Positions 38,393 through 45,881 of a DNA stretch of 54,186 nucleotides are shown piece by piece. The stretch comes from an uncultured Gammaproteobacteria bacterium (GTDB lineage: Bacteria > Pseudomonadota > Gammaproteobacteria > Pseudomonadales > Azotimanducaceae): the NCBI GenBank assembly GCA_913050215.1, contig CAJXBG010000014.1:1-54186 (forward strand), given 5' to 3'. The first letter of the stretch is position 1. Each line of letters begins with the position of its first letter. Below the pieces are notes generated by a model. It was given only the letters and a program-made list of their open reading frames with translations. It was not told where the DNA came from and made no database searches. A program made the position numbers and the translations under genes.

Positions 38393-38936
38393 CAGGCTCT
38401 CCTGCGTCATTGTTCTTCACATCGGGCCAGCCAAATAAATACGAGAATATCCGCGAGAGCCTGCTAACCCCAGCAATAAACAAGAGAACAAAACCGACGA
38501 GGAGAACACTTTTTATTAGCCAACGATAAGCGAGACCCGCGGGTGCTTCAGAGATCTCTGATGTTGTGTAGGAATATGCAATAAAAGGAACTGCATTAAT
38601 CATGACCAACAATACAAAGGGGAAAAACAGCAACAACAAACCGTAGAGTTCTATCCAGGCTTTTAATTGAGTGCTGAAGCGTTCCCGTAATACATCAACT
38701 CTAATATGTGAGTCCGTAACAAAGGCAAAAGGAAGACCCAGCAGAAAACCCACGGAATAAAGGTGCCACTGGATCTCTTCAAATTCAACGCGACCCTCGG
38801 AAAACAGATATCTGAGTACGACATTAACAATAATAACAGCCAGCAATAACATCCAAACCCAAGACACCCACTCACCGATGGAGCGGAGAATATTATCTAA
38901 AGCCTGTGACAGCCTCGTATGCGGTAGGTTCGTCAT
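38379..38936 (-). CDS. TRAP transporter small permease (DctQ family)
   Basis: Small four-helix membrane subunit of the TRAP system. The 185-residue protein has four transmembrane segments (about residues 18-42, 58-78, 98-122 and 140-165) and the DctQ signature EFEEIQWHLYSVGFLLGLPFAF with HIRVDVLRERFS. It sits between the binding protein and large permease genes. The C-terminal tail (GWPDVKNNDAGEPDVGR) is soluble. Confidence 0.93.
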   Translation of the reverse strand: MTNLPHTRLSQALDNILRSIGEWVSWVWMLLLAVIIVNVVLRYLFSEGRVEFEEIQWHLYSVGFLLGLPFAFVTDSHIRVDVLRERFSTQLKAWIELYGLLLLFFPFVLLVMINAVPFIAYSYTTSEISEAPAGLAYRWLIKSVLLVGFVLLFIAGVSRLSRIFSYLFGWPDVKNNDAGEPDVGR

Positions 38937-38952
38937 GCCTCAGAAACATCCA

Positions 38953-40068
38953 TCAATTAAAATCTCGGGGCAGATAGGCATGGTCTTTCCAGATTTTATA
39001 TTTCGCCATGAATGTTTTTTGGGACGCCCAGATTCGCGCAAAGTCTTCGTCCTTGGCCGCTTCCTGCTCCAGTACCTTTGTTGTGACAGACTGCAGTTGC
39101 TTCAATATCGTCAGTGGTAATTTTTTAGGCGTAACACCCTTATCCTTGAAACCGCTCATCACCTCACCCTGAAGCGCTTCACCCCGGGCAAGGTTTCGTA
39201 TAACACCAGCTGTACAAGCCATTTCTATCAGCGCCCGATCAGAGGCAGGCAAGGCTTGCCAAGTATCTAGGTTAACAACCAAGTGAGCACTGGTGAATGT
39301 CTGGTGCCAACCGGGAAAATAATTGTATTTTGCCACCCTGTCGAACCCCAACATTTGATCAACAACCGGCAGCGAAAACTCCGTTGCGTCAATCGCGCCT
39401 TTCTCCAGCGCCTGATATATTTCACCGCCGGGAATCAGCGTAACAGACGCTCCCAGTTCTTGCAGTACCACGCCACCAAGTCCGGCAAACCTGATTTTCA
39501 ATCCTTTAAAATCTTCTAGCGTGTTGATCGGCTCCCTGAACCAGCCAGCCGTCTCAGGGCTCACTAGGCCACACAATACGGGATGCACATTATGAGGCTT
39601 GTACAACGCCTCAGCTAACGCCTTGCCTTCGTCTTCAAAATACCAGGCAGCAAATTCCCAAGGTTCCATACCAAATGGGACCGCTGAAATTAGCGGCGTA
39701 GCGGGGATTTTCCCTGAGTCATAGCCCACCCAGGTATAACCCGCATCAATTTTTTTACCTTTGACACCCTCTGTAATACTGAAGGGGGGCACTATCATGC
39801 CCGGCTCGAAAAGCTCAAACTTGATTCTCTTATTAGTCGCCTTTTCGATCATCTCAGCAACAATTAAAATATTGTCACCAAGCGCTGGAAGGTTAGTACC
39901 AAAAGCCACCGGTACCCGCCAGTGAATTGGCGCAAGCTGCTCGCTGCTATCGACGATGCCTGTGGACGTGTTGTTACCTTCTCTAAATGCCAAAGCGATG
40001 ATCACCCCAGCAACAAAAGCGACCATGACGGCAAAAACTGCGGTTCGATTATTCCAGGGGTTTCTCAT
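38953..40068 (-). CDS. TRAP transporter substrate-binding protein, TakP-like
   Basis: Periplasmic DctP-family solute receptor. The 371-residue protein has an N-terminal membrane segment (about residues 10-27) serving as signal or anchor, followed by the binding domain. GLKIRFAGLGGVVLQELGASV carries the conserved Arg that binds carboxylate, and GGEIYQALEKGAIDATEFSLP is typical of the TakP branch that binds 2-oxo acids. So a small keto or hydroxy acid is a fair guess, but the ligand is not proven. It is first in the DctP-Q-M operon. Confidence 0.92.
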   Translation of the reverse strand: MRNPWNNRTAVFAVMVAFVAGVIIALAFREGNNTSTGIVDSSEQLAPIHWRVPVAFGTNLPALGDNILIVAEMIEKATNKRIKFELFEPGMIVPPFSITEGVKGKKIDAGYTWVGYDSGKIPATPLISAVPFGMEPWEFAAWYFEDEGKALAEALYKPHNVHPVLCGLVSPETAGWFREPINTLEDFKGLKIRFAGLGGVVLQELGASVTLIPGGEIYQALEKGAIDATEFSLPVVDQMLGFDRVAKYNYFPGWHQTFTSAHLVVNLDTWQALPASDRALIEMACTAGVIRNLARGEALQGEVMSGFKDKGVTPKKLPLTILKQLQSVTTKVLEQEAAKDEDFARIWASQKTFMAKYKIWKDHAYLPRDFN

Positions 40069-40159
40069 GAAGTGGCCAACCTGTGTTCATTTGCCTGGCA
40101 CTGAAAGCATGCCGGCTTAAAGTGTCTCAGCATAAAATGTTTCTATATACTCTGTCGCC

Positions 40160-41050
40160 ATGACAGAACATCCAACAGATGCCCCAGACTGGTTCCAGCA
40201 ATATACGACTTTAGCACGAAATGATCATTGGATAACGGTCGCCGGTGCCCGCATCCACTATCAGAGCTGGAATGATCAGGAAGCTAAACCAGGACTCCTG
40301 TTCGTTCATGGCCATGCGGCACATGCTCACTGGTGGGACTTCATCGCGCCCGCTTTTATTGATAAATATAAAGTCGCTGCGATGGATATGAGTGGCGCTG
40401 GAGACAGTGACCATCGGGACGCTTACTCCGCTAGGACTTTCGCACAGGAGATTTTTACTGTCGCGCAAGCGCTCGGCGAGGACACAATCGTCGTTGGTCA
40501 CAGTCTGGGTGGCACCATGACACGGATATGTGGACATCTCTACGGAGACCGCCTCGGTGGTATCGTCATTGTGGATTCGAACATCAGTCGTTCTCGTGGA
40601 AAGCGCACACCGCTGCCGATGCCTAGGAGAAAAGATCGGATTTATGCATCCATCGAGACGGGCATACGCCGATTTCGCTTGCGACCCGCCCAACCTTCTC
40701 CGCCTGCTTACATCACTCACTACATCGCCGGACATTCACTCAGGCAAAACAATGCCGGATATAGTTTCAAACTAGACCCTGCAGTCTTCGCCAAGATGAA
40801 TGAAGTCTCGGCAGAGGCGTTACCAGATGCGGTGACGATGGTGAGCGAAATGATTTGTCCTGCAGGTTTCATCTATGGAGAAAAAAGCGTTTTCTTTCCT
40901 CCGGAAAATATCAAACGGCTAACATCACTCTTTCCACAAGACCTGTTAACGGGCATACCAGACGCACATCATCATTTGTTTTTGCAACAGCCCGAGAAGT
41001 TTTGTGCTGCTCTGCGAAACTTGCTTGGAAACATAAGAAAGAAGTCCTGA
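40160..41050 (+). CDS. Alpha/beta hydrolase (serine type)
   Basis: Alpha/beta hydrolase of unknown substrate. The 296-residue protein has the oxyanion strand FVHGHAAHAHWWDFIAP (about residues 49-65), nucleophile elbow VGHSLGGTMTRI with Ser near 117, an acid in a late strand (GFIYGEKSVFFPP region) and His in PDAHHHLFLQQPEKF near the C terminus. The nucleophile is Ser, so it is an esterase, lactonase or C-C hydrolase type, not a haloalkane dehalogenase or epoxide hydrolase, which use Asp. It is divergent from the TRAP binding protein gene with 91 bases between starts. Confidence 0.88.
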   Translation: MTEHPTDAPDWFQQYTTLARNDHWITVAGARIHYQSWNDQEAKPGLLFVHGHAAHAHWWDFIAPAFIDKYKVAAMDMSGAGDSDHRDAYSARTFAQEIFTVAQALGEDTIVVGHSLGGTMTRICGHLYGDRLGGIVIVDSNISRSRGKRTPLPMPRRKDRIYASIETGIRRFRLRPAQPSPPAYITHYIAGHSLRQNNAGYSFKLDPAVFAKMNEVSAEALPDAVTMVSEMICPAGFIYGEKSVFFPPENIKRLTSLFPQDLLTGIPDAHHHLFLQQPEKFCAALRNLLGNIRKKS

Positions 41051-41233
41051 GGCAATGCGTTGAGGCAATGGGTTAATGTAACTCTGATGCTCATTGAAAA
41101 ACCACATCTCGATATGATTCACTGGAAACGTTGCTCGAACGAACCGTGAACTCGGCTAACAGATATTGGAATGCACTGAGCTCAAACTCAACATTGAAGA
41201 GACGACCGCAGCGCTCATACGACGGAGATTTAC

Positions 41234-42043
41234 ATGCCATTCACAACGCAGTCTGACATCAGGATTTATCACGAGCTCAAAGGGCGAGGTAACAACGTGC
41301 TGTATATCGGTGGCACTGGTGCGGACCTTCGAACAAAACCTAACGTGCTCGATAGTCCGTTGGCAAAGACACATCAGGTGCTGACCTTTGACCAACGAGG
41401 ACTAGGCCAAACCGAAAAGCCACTATCGGACTACACCATGCTGGAATATGCCAATGATGCGGTCCAATTGATGGATGAGCTCGGTTGGGAAACCGCCGAT
41501 GTCATCGGCACCTCCTTCGGTGGCATGGTTGCGCTCAATCTGGCGGTCCAGAATCCGGCAAGAGTTAACAAAATGGTGCTTTGTTGCACATCGCCTGGCG
41601 GCCCCGATATGGCAAGTTATCCCTTACATCATTTGCCTGAAACCTGGTCTCCGGCTGATAAAATTCGCAACATGATGTCTACCAACGACCAGCGACTCGA
41701 TGATAATTGGCAAGCCGCAAATGCTGCAAGCGTTGAAGAAATGATCAAGGTCTCTCTCAGCAAGAAACCCGAGGATCATCAAAGTCCAGAGTTCAAGGCA
41801 GGTGCAAAACGACAGTTGATGGCGAGAGCCGAGCATAACGTTGTGGAAGCATTACCCGATATCCACATCCCTACGCTTATCTGTGCCGGTAAATACGACG
41901 GCATTGCCCCGGTAAAAAACCAAGAATTCATGCAGGAAATGATGCCTGACGCAAAACTTGCTTGGTTTGAAGGTGGGCATTTATTCATGATTCAGGACAA
42001 GTCTGCCTGGACTGTTATCATCGATTTTTTAGACCAGCGTTAA
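41234..42043 (+). CDS. Alpha/beta hydrolase (serine type)
   Basis: Second alpha/beta hydrolase in tandem. The 269-residue protein has the oxyanion-like strand LYIGGTGADLRT (an unusual GGTG in place of HG), DQRGLGQTEKP, nucleophile elbow GTSFGGMVAL with Ser near residue 94, acid in GKYDGIAPV and His in FEGGHLFMIQD. This set resembles lactonase and haloperoxidase-like hydrolases (PcaD/3-oxoadipate enol-lactonase type), but no substrate can be named. GGAG precedes the ATG by 6 bases. It is not closely similar to the preceding hydrolase. Confidence 0.88.
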   Translation: MPFTTQSDIRIYHELKGRGNNVLYIGGTGADLRTKPNVLDSPLAKTHQVLTFDQRGLGQTEKPLSDYTMLEYANDAVQLMDELGWETADVIGTSFGGMVALNLAVQNPARVNKMVLCCTSPGGPDMASYPLHHLPETWSPADKIRNMMSTNDQRLDDNWQAANAASVEEMIKVSLSKKPEDHQSPEFKAGAKRQLMARAEHNVVEALPDIHIPTLICAGKYDGIAPVKNQEFMQEMMPDAKLAWFEGGHLFMIQDKSAWTVIIDFLDQR

Positions 42044-42207
42044 TCCAGACATCAGTCTGTCGCCAAAGCCGGGGGAACTTAGTGTGATTCGATATTTACA
42101 CCTGGCAATGCCGGATGTACGCCAGCGACTGAAGATACAATGGTTCGCTGCTGGCGCTCATCAAATTAGCGCAGCGTATCGTCTGTGTGATGATTCTCAG
42201 ACGTTTT

Positions 42208-43032
42208 TTAGAAAGGTGCATCGCCGTCGATCGTAATCCTCTGCATTCTTCGATGCTGCGGCCAATAATCGTTGACGGGTTTGTGTTGAGTAATTCGATT
42301 GTCCCAAATCGCAATCGAGTCGTTCTGCCATGAAAACTGATAAACATATTCATCCTGCACCGCGTGCTCAAACAGAAAATCAAGTAGCACCCTACTTTCT
42401 TTTTCCTTAAGCCCCTTAATCGCCACGGTGAAAAGAGAATTGACGAACAGCCCCTTTTTGCCGGACAGGGGATGCGTGCGAATCACCGGGTGCTCTACCG
42501 GTGGATTGTCTCTGACCATTTCTGCAAGCCGCGCTTTACCTCCAGGTTCCGCAAGACTTTCTTTAAAGCCAAAGCTGAAATCATGAATTGCTGTCAGCCC
42601 GTCCAGGAATGCCTTCATCGGTTCCGAAAGTCCATCAAAGGCAGCTGACATGCTGGCAAACATTGTGTCGCCACCGGTTTCAGGCATGATTGCCCCGTGC
42701 AGAATTGAACCGAGCGGCGGACAAGGCCTGAAGGTCATATCCGTGTGCCATTGTTCTATTTTGGAGGGATTATCTTTATCATTTTCGAGCACTGTAATTT
42801 GGCTAAACCCGTCAACATGAGGATAGGCTTCATGGTACTGAGGTTCACCGAACATATTTGCCAGTTGGGCGTGGACTTCCGGCTTCATCGGCTGATTGTG
42901 AAAGAAAAGCACTTCATGCTTCAACAACGCCAGATTTATTTCTTCAAACGTCTCTGAATCGATGCCTTCGGTTAAATCTACACCTTCAACAACTGCGCCC
43001 AACGCAGCATTGGTTGGTTTTGTCACAAGCAT
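42208..43032 (-). CDS. TauD/TfdA family Fe(II)/2-oxoglutarate dioxygenase
   Basis: Non-haem iron dioxygenase that oxidises a substrate with 2-oxoglutarate as co-substrate; the family includes taurine (TauD) and alkylsulfate (AtsK) dioxygenases. The 274-residue protein has the iron-binding HxD in QWHTDMTF (about residue 95), the distal His in DNRITQHKPVNDY and the 2-oxoglutarate Arg in RRMQRITI near the end. LGAVVEGVDL at the N terminus is typical. GAAGGTGA is the ribosome binding site. Specificity is open; no sulfonate ABC transporter is adjacent. Confidence 0.93.
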   Translation of the reverse strand: MLVTKPTNAALGAVVEGVDLTEGIDSETFEEINLALLKHEVLFFHNQPMKPEVHAQLANMFGEPQYHEAYPHVDGFSQITVLENDKDNPSKIEQWHTDMTFRPCPPLGSILHGAIMPETGGDTMFASMSAAFDGLSEPMKAFLDGLTAIHDFSFGFKESLAEPGGKARLAEMVRDNPPVEHPVIRTHPLSGKKGLFVNSLFTVAIKGLKEKESRVLLDFLFEHAVQDEYVYQFSWQNDSIAIWDNRITQHKPVNDYWPQHRRMQRITIDGDAPF

Positions 43033-43416
43033 GATTTTTCACCTTCGATTATGGGTTCAGCACGCTAAGCTTGCAGTGAAAATCTTACCCGCCGGGCAGA
43101 ATGTTCGCTGAAAAAGATTTCCCTAGCCTAACCTGCACTGACAACGACCTTATTATTTACGGCTATTCTACGCTCTGATGGTTTTTCATCCAATCCCCAT
43201 CGCCTATCAACGATTGTAAAGCTAAATTTTAAAAGTGATCCTAGAAAACGGCCCTAAACCCAGAATCGCCGAACTGGCTATTCCAGATCAAAAACAGGAC
43301 AGGTAACGCTGCCGCGTGTTCCCAGCGGCAGCACATCAGGCTTATCCCCGTGACTACTCTGAAGATCAGTCTCCTAACATGTGCTCCAAATGTATGCGAG
43401 GAGGTATGCGGGGAGG
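43033..43416. other. Intergenic region with one perfect hairpin
   Basis: About 380 bases between the TauD-like gene and a small minus-strand gene. At 43308-43332 GCTGCCGC and GCGGCAGC form an 8-bp perfect stem with a 9-base loop, not followed by T. No other element is seen. Confidence 0.5.
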
Positions 43417-43587
43417 CTAGCTGAGTGCTGAAACCTGCTGGACTAGTTTCTCTGCTTTTTCTTCAAGCTCTGCGATAAGCTCTTTGGATTTGTGAACAGA
43501 CAGCGCCACCACCCGATTACCACCCAGTTTTCGGAGACCGTCCTGTAGTTCCTCTGCGTTGGCGAGGAGATCGTCTTTTTGGCTCAT
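43417..43587 (-). CDS. Small charged helical protein (56 residues)
   Basis: A short frame from ATG at 43587 to TAG at 43417. The product begins MSQKDDLLANAEELQDGL, has a central GGNRVVALSVHKS, and ends in ELIAELEEKAEKLVQQVSAL, a regular heptad-like pattern that suggests a two-helix or coiled-coil protein. An AGAGA stretch upstream is only a weak ribosome binding site. The amphipathic pattern and a complete frame in an otherwise empty region support a real gene; I know no family for it. Confidence 0.55.
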   Translation of the reverse strand: MSQKDDLLANAEELQDGLRKLGGNRVVALSVHKSKELIAELEEKAEKLVQQVSALS

Positions 43588-43771
43588 TTTACTAATTTCT
43601 CTATGCAGTATTTGAATTTTATTCCGTCGTCCCCATTATAGGCGAACACGCTGCGTAAAGTCTCGATTCAGATCAAAAGAAGCGTTACCTTTATCGGCAT
43701 GAAATATTTAATATTCTAGCTTGGCATGCGTTAGTTGGCGCACAGTCACTTATTATTCTGGACAAACTCAC

Positions 43772-44050
43772 ATGACTCACCGGCTACACACATTATACGG
43801 CGACGTGGACGTCGAACTCATATTCGATGAATCTGTGCATGCGGAATTACGAATCAAAAATGTTGTACGTGAAGTGATCGATTCAACGAATCAACCTGTG
43901 AAGGTCGTTTTGAGCACGACGCTGCAGACAGATTATGAATGGCATGAATTCATAGAGGGTATTATCGAATTCGGTCATGAGGAAATTAGCGCGAGGTTAC
44001 TGGGTAACAAACAGGAAATCGCTTCCTTGACCGTACAGAGGTCAATCTAG
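43772..44050 (+). CDS. Hypothetical protein, 92 residues
   Basis: I do not recognise a family. The start at the ATG at 43772 gives MTHRLHTLYGDVDVEL; the frame is open to a TTG at 43721, but that part has no support. The sequence alternates hydrophobic and charged residues (VELIFDESVHAELRIKNVVREV, then VKVVLSTTLQTDYEWHEFIEGIIEFG), which suggests a beta-rich small cytoplasmic protein. It has no signal peptide or membrane segment. The next gene begins 42 bases later on the same strand. Confidence 0.6.
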   Translation: MTHRLHTLYGDVDVELIFDESVHAELRIKNVVREVIDSTNQPVKVVLSTTLQTDYEWHEFIEGIIEFGHEEISARLLGNKQEIASLTVQRSI

Positions 44051-44092
44051 TGATCCTGATTATTTACCGCTTGATCAATGGTGAGCAAATCA

Positions 44093-44932
44093 ATGGCTGA
44101 AAAACAGATATCCACCACCGAGCGGAAATCGAAAGTAGAAAAGCAACAGGCTTTTAGTGTGCTTTCTGATGACACTGCAGACTGGCGAATTTGGTTTGGG
44201 CTCACCGTGAGCTCATGTTGGTTAATTGTTCTATCCGTTTATATTTCGGGCTCAGTTGGCTGGGCAAATATCGGTGATGCGCCGATTGAAACACTCGGCA
44301 ATTTTCTCGAAGGTGCATTTGCCCCTTTGGCTTTTCTTTGGCTAGTCATTGGTTATTTTCTGCAACAAAAAGAGCTTTCTCAAAACACCGAGGCGATCAG
44401 AATGCAACACGTCGAGTTTCAAAAATCTGCGGACCAGGCTGTCATTCAGGCGGAAGCGATCAAGGCATCAGAGTTGCACGCGCGGAGAGAGTCGTTTCTC
44501 AGCATCGCCCAAAGCGTCAAGGAACAACTTGGAGCTATACTAGGTTTTTTGTACATTTCTAGCCAAGGAACGACAGGTAACGGACAGGTAAGCAACGAGA
44601 GACTTTCGCAACTCTGGTCTACCATGGGCAGAAATGATCCTGAAGTCTTCGCTCGCTCACTGCTGGAATTATTACTCATTCAAGGCGAGAGATACGCCTA
44701 CAAGGTACTTTTTGGGACACCCGTCCGCACAAGACACTGTGAAACTTTTTGCTATAGTTTTGAACGATTGCTTAAAGCCGCAGAAGATTGCGACGAGGAT
44801 GATATGATCAAAGACTCTATCTTAGGCAGTGCGCACGGCCATATTTATAAGAGAATACTCGCATTAAGAGACAACCCTCCTGAGGGATTTGTGCCTGGCG
44901 TTTATAACTTTGACCCTGACACTAAAGATTAA
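44093..44932 (+). CDS. Membrane protein with two helices and a cytoplasmic domain
   Basis: Unrecognised family. The start at 44093 has GGTGAG 7 bases upstream; an ATG at 44078 is also in frame. The 279-residue protein has two transmembrane segments (about residues 33-55 and 70-92, the second with GAFAPLAFLWLVIGYFL), then a coiled-coil stretch QKELSQNTEAIRMQHVEFQKSA and a helical C-terminal domain of about 150 residues. The GNFLEGAFAPLAFLWLVIGY motif with the following QQ..L coil is common in uncharacterised proteins of marine gammaproteobacteria. Function is unknown. Confidence 0.8.
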   Translation: MAEKQISTTERKSKVEKQQAFSVLSDDTADWRIWFGLTVSSCWLIVLSVYISGSVGWANIGDAPIETLGNFLEGAFAPLAFLWLVIGYFLQQKELSQNTEAIRMQHVEFQKSADQAVIQAEAIKASELHARRESFLSIAQSVKEQLGAILGFLYISSQGTTGNGQVSNERLSQLWSTMGRNDPEVFARSLLELLLIQGERYAYKVLFGTPVRTRHCETFCYSFERLLKAAEDCDEDDMIKDSILGSAHGHIYKRILALRDNPPEGFVPGVYNFDPDTKD

Positions 44933-44963
44933 CAAGCCACATGCAGCATCAGCGAGGTCATTA

Positions 44964-45551
44964 ATGAATCCGGTCGAACAGATTAAACACAGCCGTACTG
45001 AAGCCAGAAAACTTCGTGATCCTAACGCTGATATTTGTTTTCTTGCTCTTGCTGACAATGACGGCAGAGCCTCGATCAGGACATTAGTTCTGCGAGATAT
45101 CGGTGAAATTGATTTCACGATATTCATTAATCAAACCAGCCCGAAGTGGAAACTGTTTTCAGCTGGCGCAGACTATGAACTTCTGATTTGGTACCCAAGC
45201 CAGCAACACCAGTTTCGCATCAGAGGCACAGCGGCGCCGCTCGATGCTAATACCGTTGGGCAAAACTGGCTAAGGCGCCCCCAGGGCAGCAAGTATCTAG
45301 ATTATATTTACGAGGATTTTCAACCACAATCGAGTGAACTCGCCTCACGGGAACAACTCACGGCCGAAGTACAGCGTCTTAAGGAAGTTCACAAGGGTCA
45401 GGACATGCAAGCGCCGTCAAAGGTTGCGGGGATGAAACTAATCGCCGATCAAATCGAGCTGCTCGATCTAAATCATGAAGACAGGATTCACTCTCGCCGG
45501 CGATTTAACTTCGTCAATAATGATTGGCAGATGACCGAACTGGTGCCTTGA
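44964..45551 (+). CDS. Pyridoxamine 5'-phosphate oxidase family flavoprotein
   Basis: FMN-binding split-barrel protein resembling PdxH, which oxidises pyridoxamine/pyridoxine phosphate to pyridoxal phosphate. The start at 44964 has GAGG 7 bases upstream and gives 195 residues; an upstream in-frame start would lie inside the previous gene. Motifs are LADNDGRASIRTLVLRDI, FINQTSPKWKLF (FMN phosphate contacts), LLIWYPSQQHQFRIRGTA and the C-terminal DRIHSRRRFNF, where PdxH has RLHDR. That last change makes true PdxH activity uncertain. Confidence 0.88.
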   Translation: MNPVEQIKHSRTEARKLRDPNADICFLALADNDGRASIRTLVLRDIGEIDFTIFINQTSPKWKLFSAGADYELLIWYPSQQHQFRIRGTAAPLDANTVGQNWLRRPQGSKYLDYIYEDFQPQSSELASREQLTAEVQRLKEVHKGQDMQAPSKVAGMKLIADQIELLDLNHEDRIHSRRRFNFVNNDWQMTELVP

Positions 45552-45583
45552 ATATCGCCATTTAAGACCCTCTGAGATAACCT

Positions 45584-45612
45584 TTGACAGCACTTGTCGG
45601 GTGGGATAAATT
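45584..45612 (+). promoter_or_regulatory. Sigma-70 promoter of an orphan transcription unit
   Basis: A perfect -35 box TTGACA and a -10 box TAAATT are separated by exactly 17 bases, with expected start near 45619. No annotated gene follows on this strand before a terminator at 45836-45867. Confidence 0.6.
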
Positions 45613-45718
45613 CTATTCAAGGCATCGAAAATGACGCCGAAAAACATTAAAACGTATGGTGCACTGTTAAGTAACAGTAAGCCTTGTGCTGATGATCTAT
45701 CCAGGGGGAACACTCAGC

Positions 45719-45799
45719 ATGCCGATTGGCACCCTGAACGTAAAAGGAGGTGATCCCATCAGTAGTCAGACTAATTGGGGAGCCTCCGAGTTGATATAG
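45719..45799 (+). CDS. Possible 26-residue peptide in the orphan unit
   Basis: ATG at 45719 follows AGGGGGA by 9 bases and opens a 26-codon frame ending TAG. The peptide starts MPIGTLNVKGGDP and ends NWGASELI. A GG pair after 11 residues and a Trp near the end would suit a processed peptide, but this is speculation. The alternative is that the region is RNA only. The second half of the frame lies in the large hairpin. Confidence 0.25.
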   Translation: MPIGTLNVKGGDPISSQTNWGASELI

Positions 45800-45835
45800 C
45801 CATCTAACTCGGAGTTCGCTCCCCGTACGTTGACG

Positions 45836-45867
45836 AAGCCATGAGGGGACTCCTCTCATGGCTTTTT
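45836..45867 (+). terminator. Rho-independent terminator of the orphan unit
   Basis: AAGCCATGAG and CTCATGGCTT form a perfect 10-bp stem with a 9-base loop, and the stem runs into five T on the plus strand. It faces the end of metR, 15 bases away. Confidence 0.85.
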
Positions 45868-45881
45868 CGTTTCACATTCGC

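Larger units (their letters stand above)
45619..45867 (+). ncRNA. Putative structured small RNA or small-peptide mRNA
   Basis: A candidate transcript of about 250 nt between a good promoter and a terminator, in the gap between the convergent PNPOx-like and metR genes. It contains CAGGG...CCCTG enclosing a small TGCC/GGCA hairpin (45702-45736), a 12-base perfect complement to the 16S rRNA 3' end (AGGAGGTGATCC, 45745-45756), and a 16-bp hairpin with one 3-base bulge (45777-45824). Several GGA motifs lie in unpaired or loop positions, which recalls CsrA/RsmA-binding RNAs, but fit to that family is unproven. Two short open frames overlap it (45631-45753 and 45719-45799). No known RNA family is recognised. 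Confidence 0.5.

Noticed and set aside
40211-40735. 174-codon minus-strand frame opposite the first alpha/beta hydrolase
   Set aside because: Antisense shadow of a gene with a clear catalytic Ser motif; the product is low in structure and has no family.
40160-42043. Two alpha/beta hydrolases as haloalkane dehalogenases or epoxide hydrolases near the halohydrin dehalogenase
   Set aside because: Both have Ser in the nucleophile elbow (GHSLGG and GTSFGG); dehalogenases and epoxide hydrolases use Asp.
45777-45824. tRNA gene suggested by the 7-bp GGGGAGC/GCTCCCC stem
   Set aside because: Only about 34 bases lie between the arms and they form one hairpin; there are no D, anticodon or T arms.
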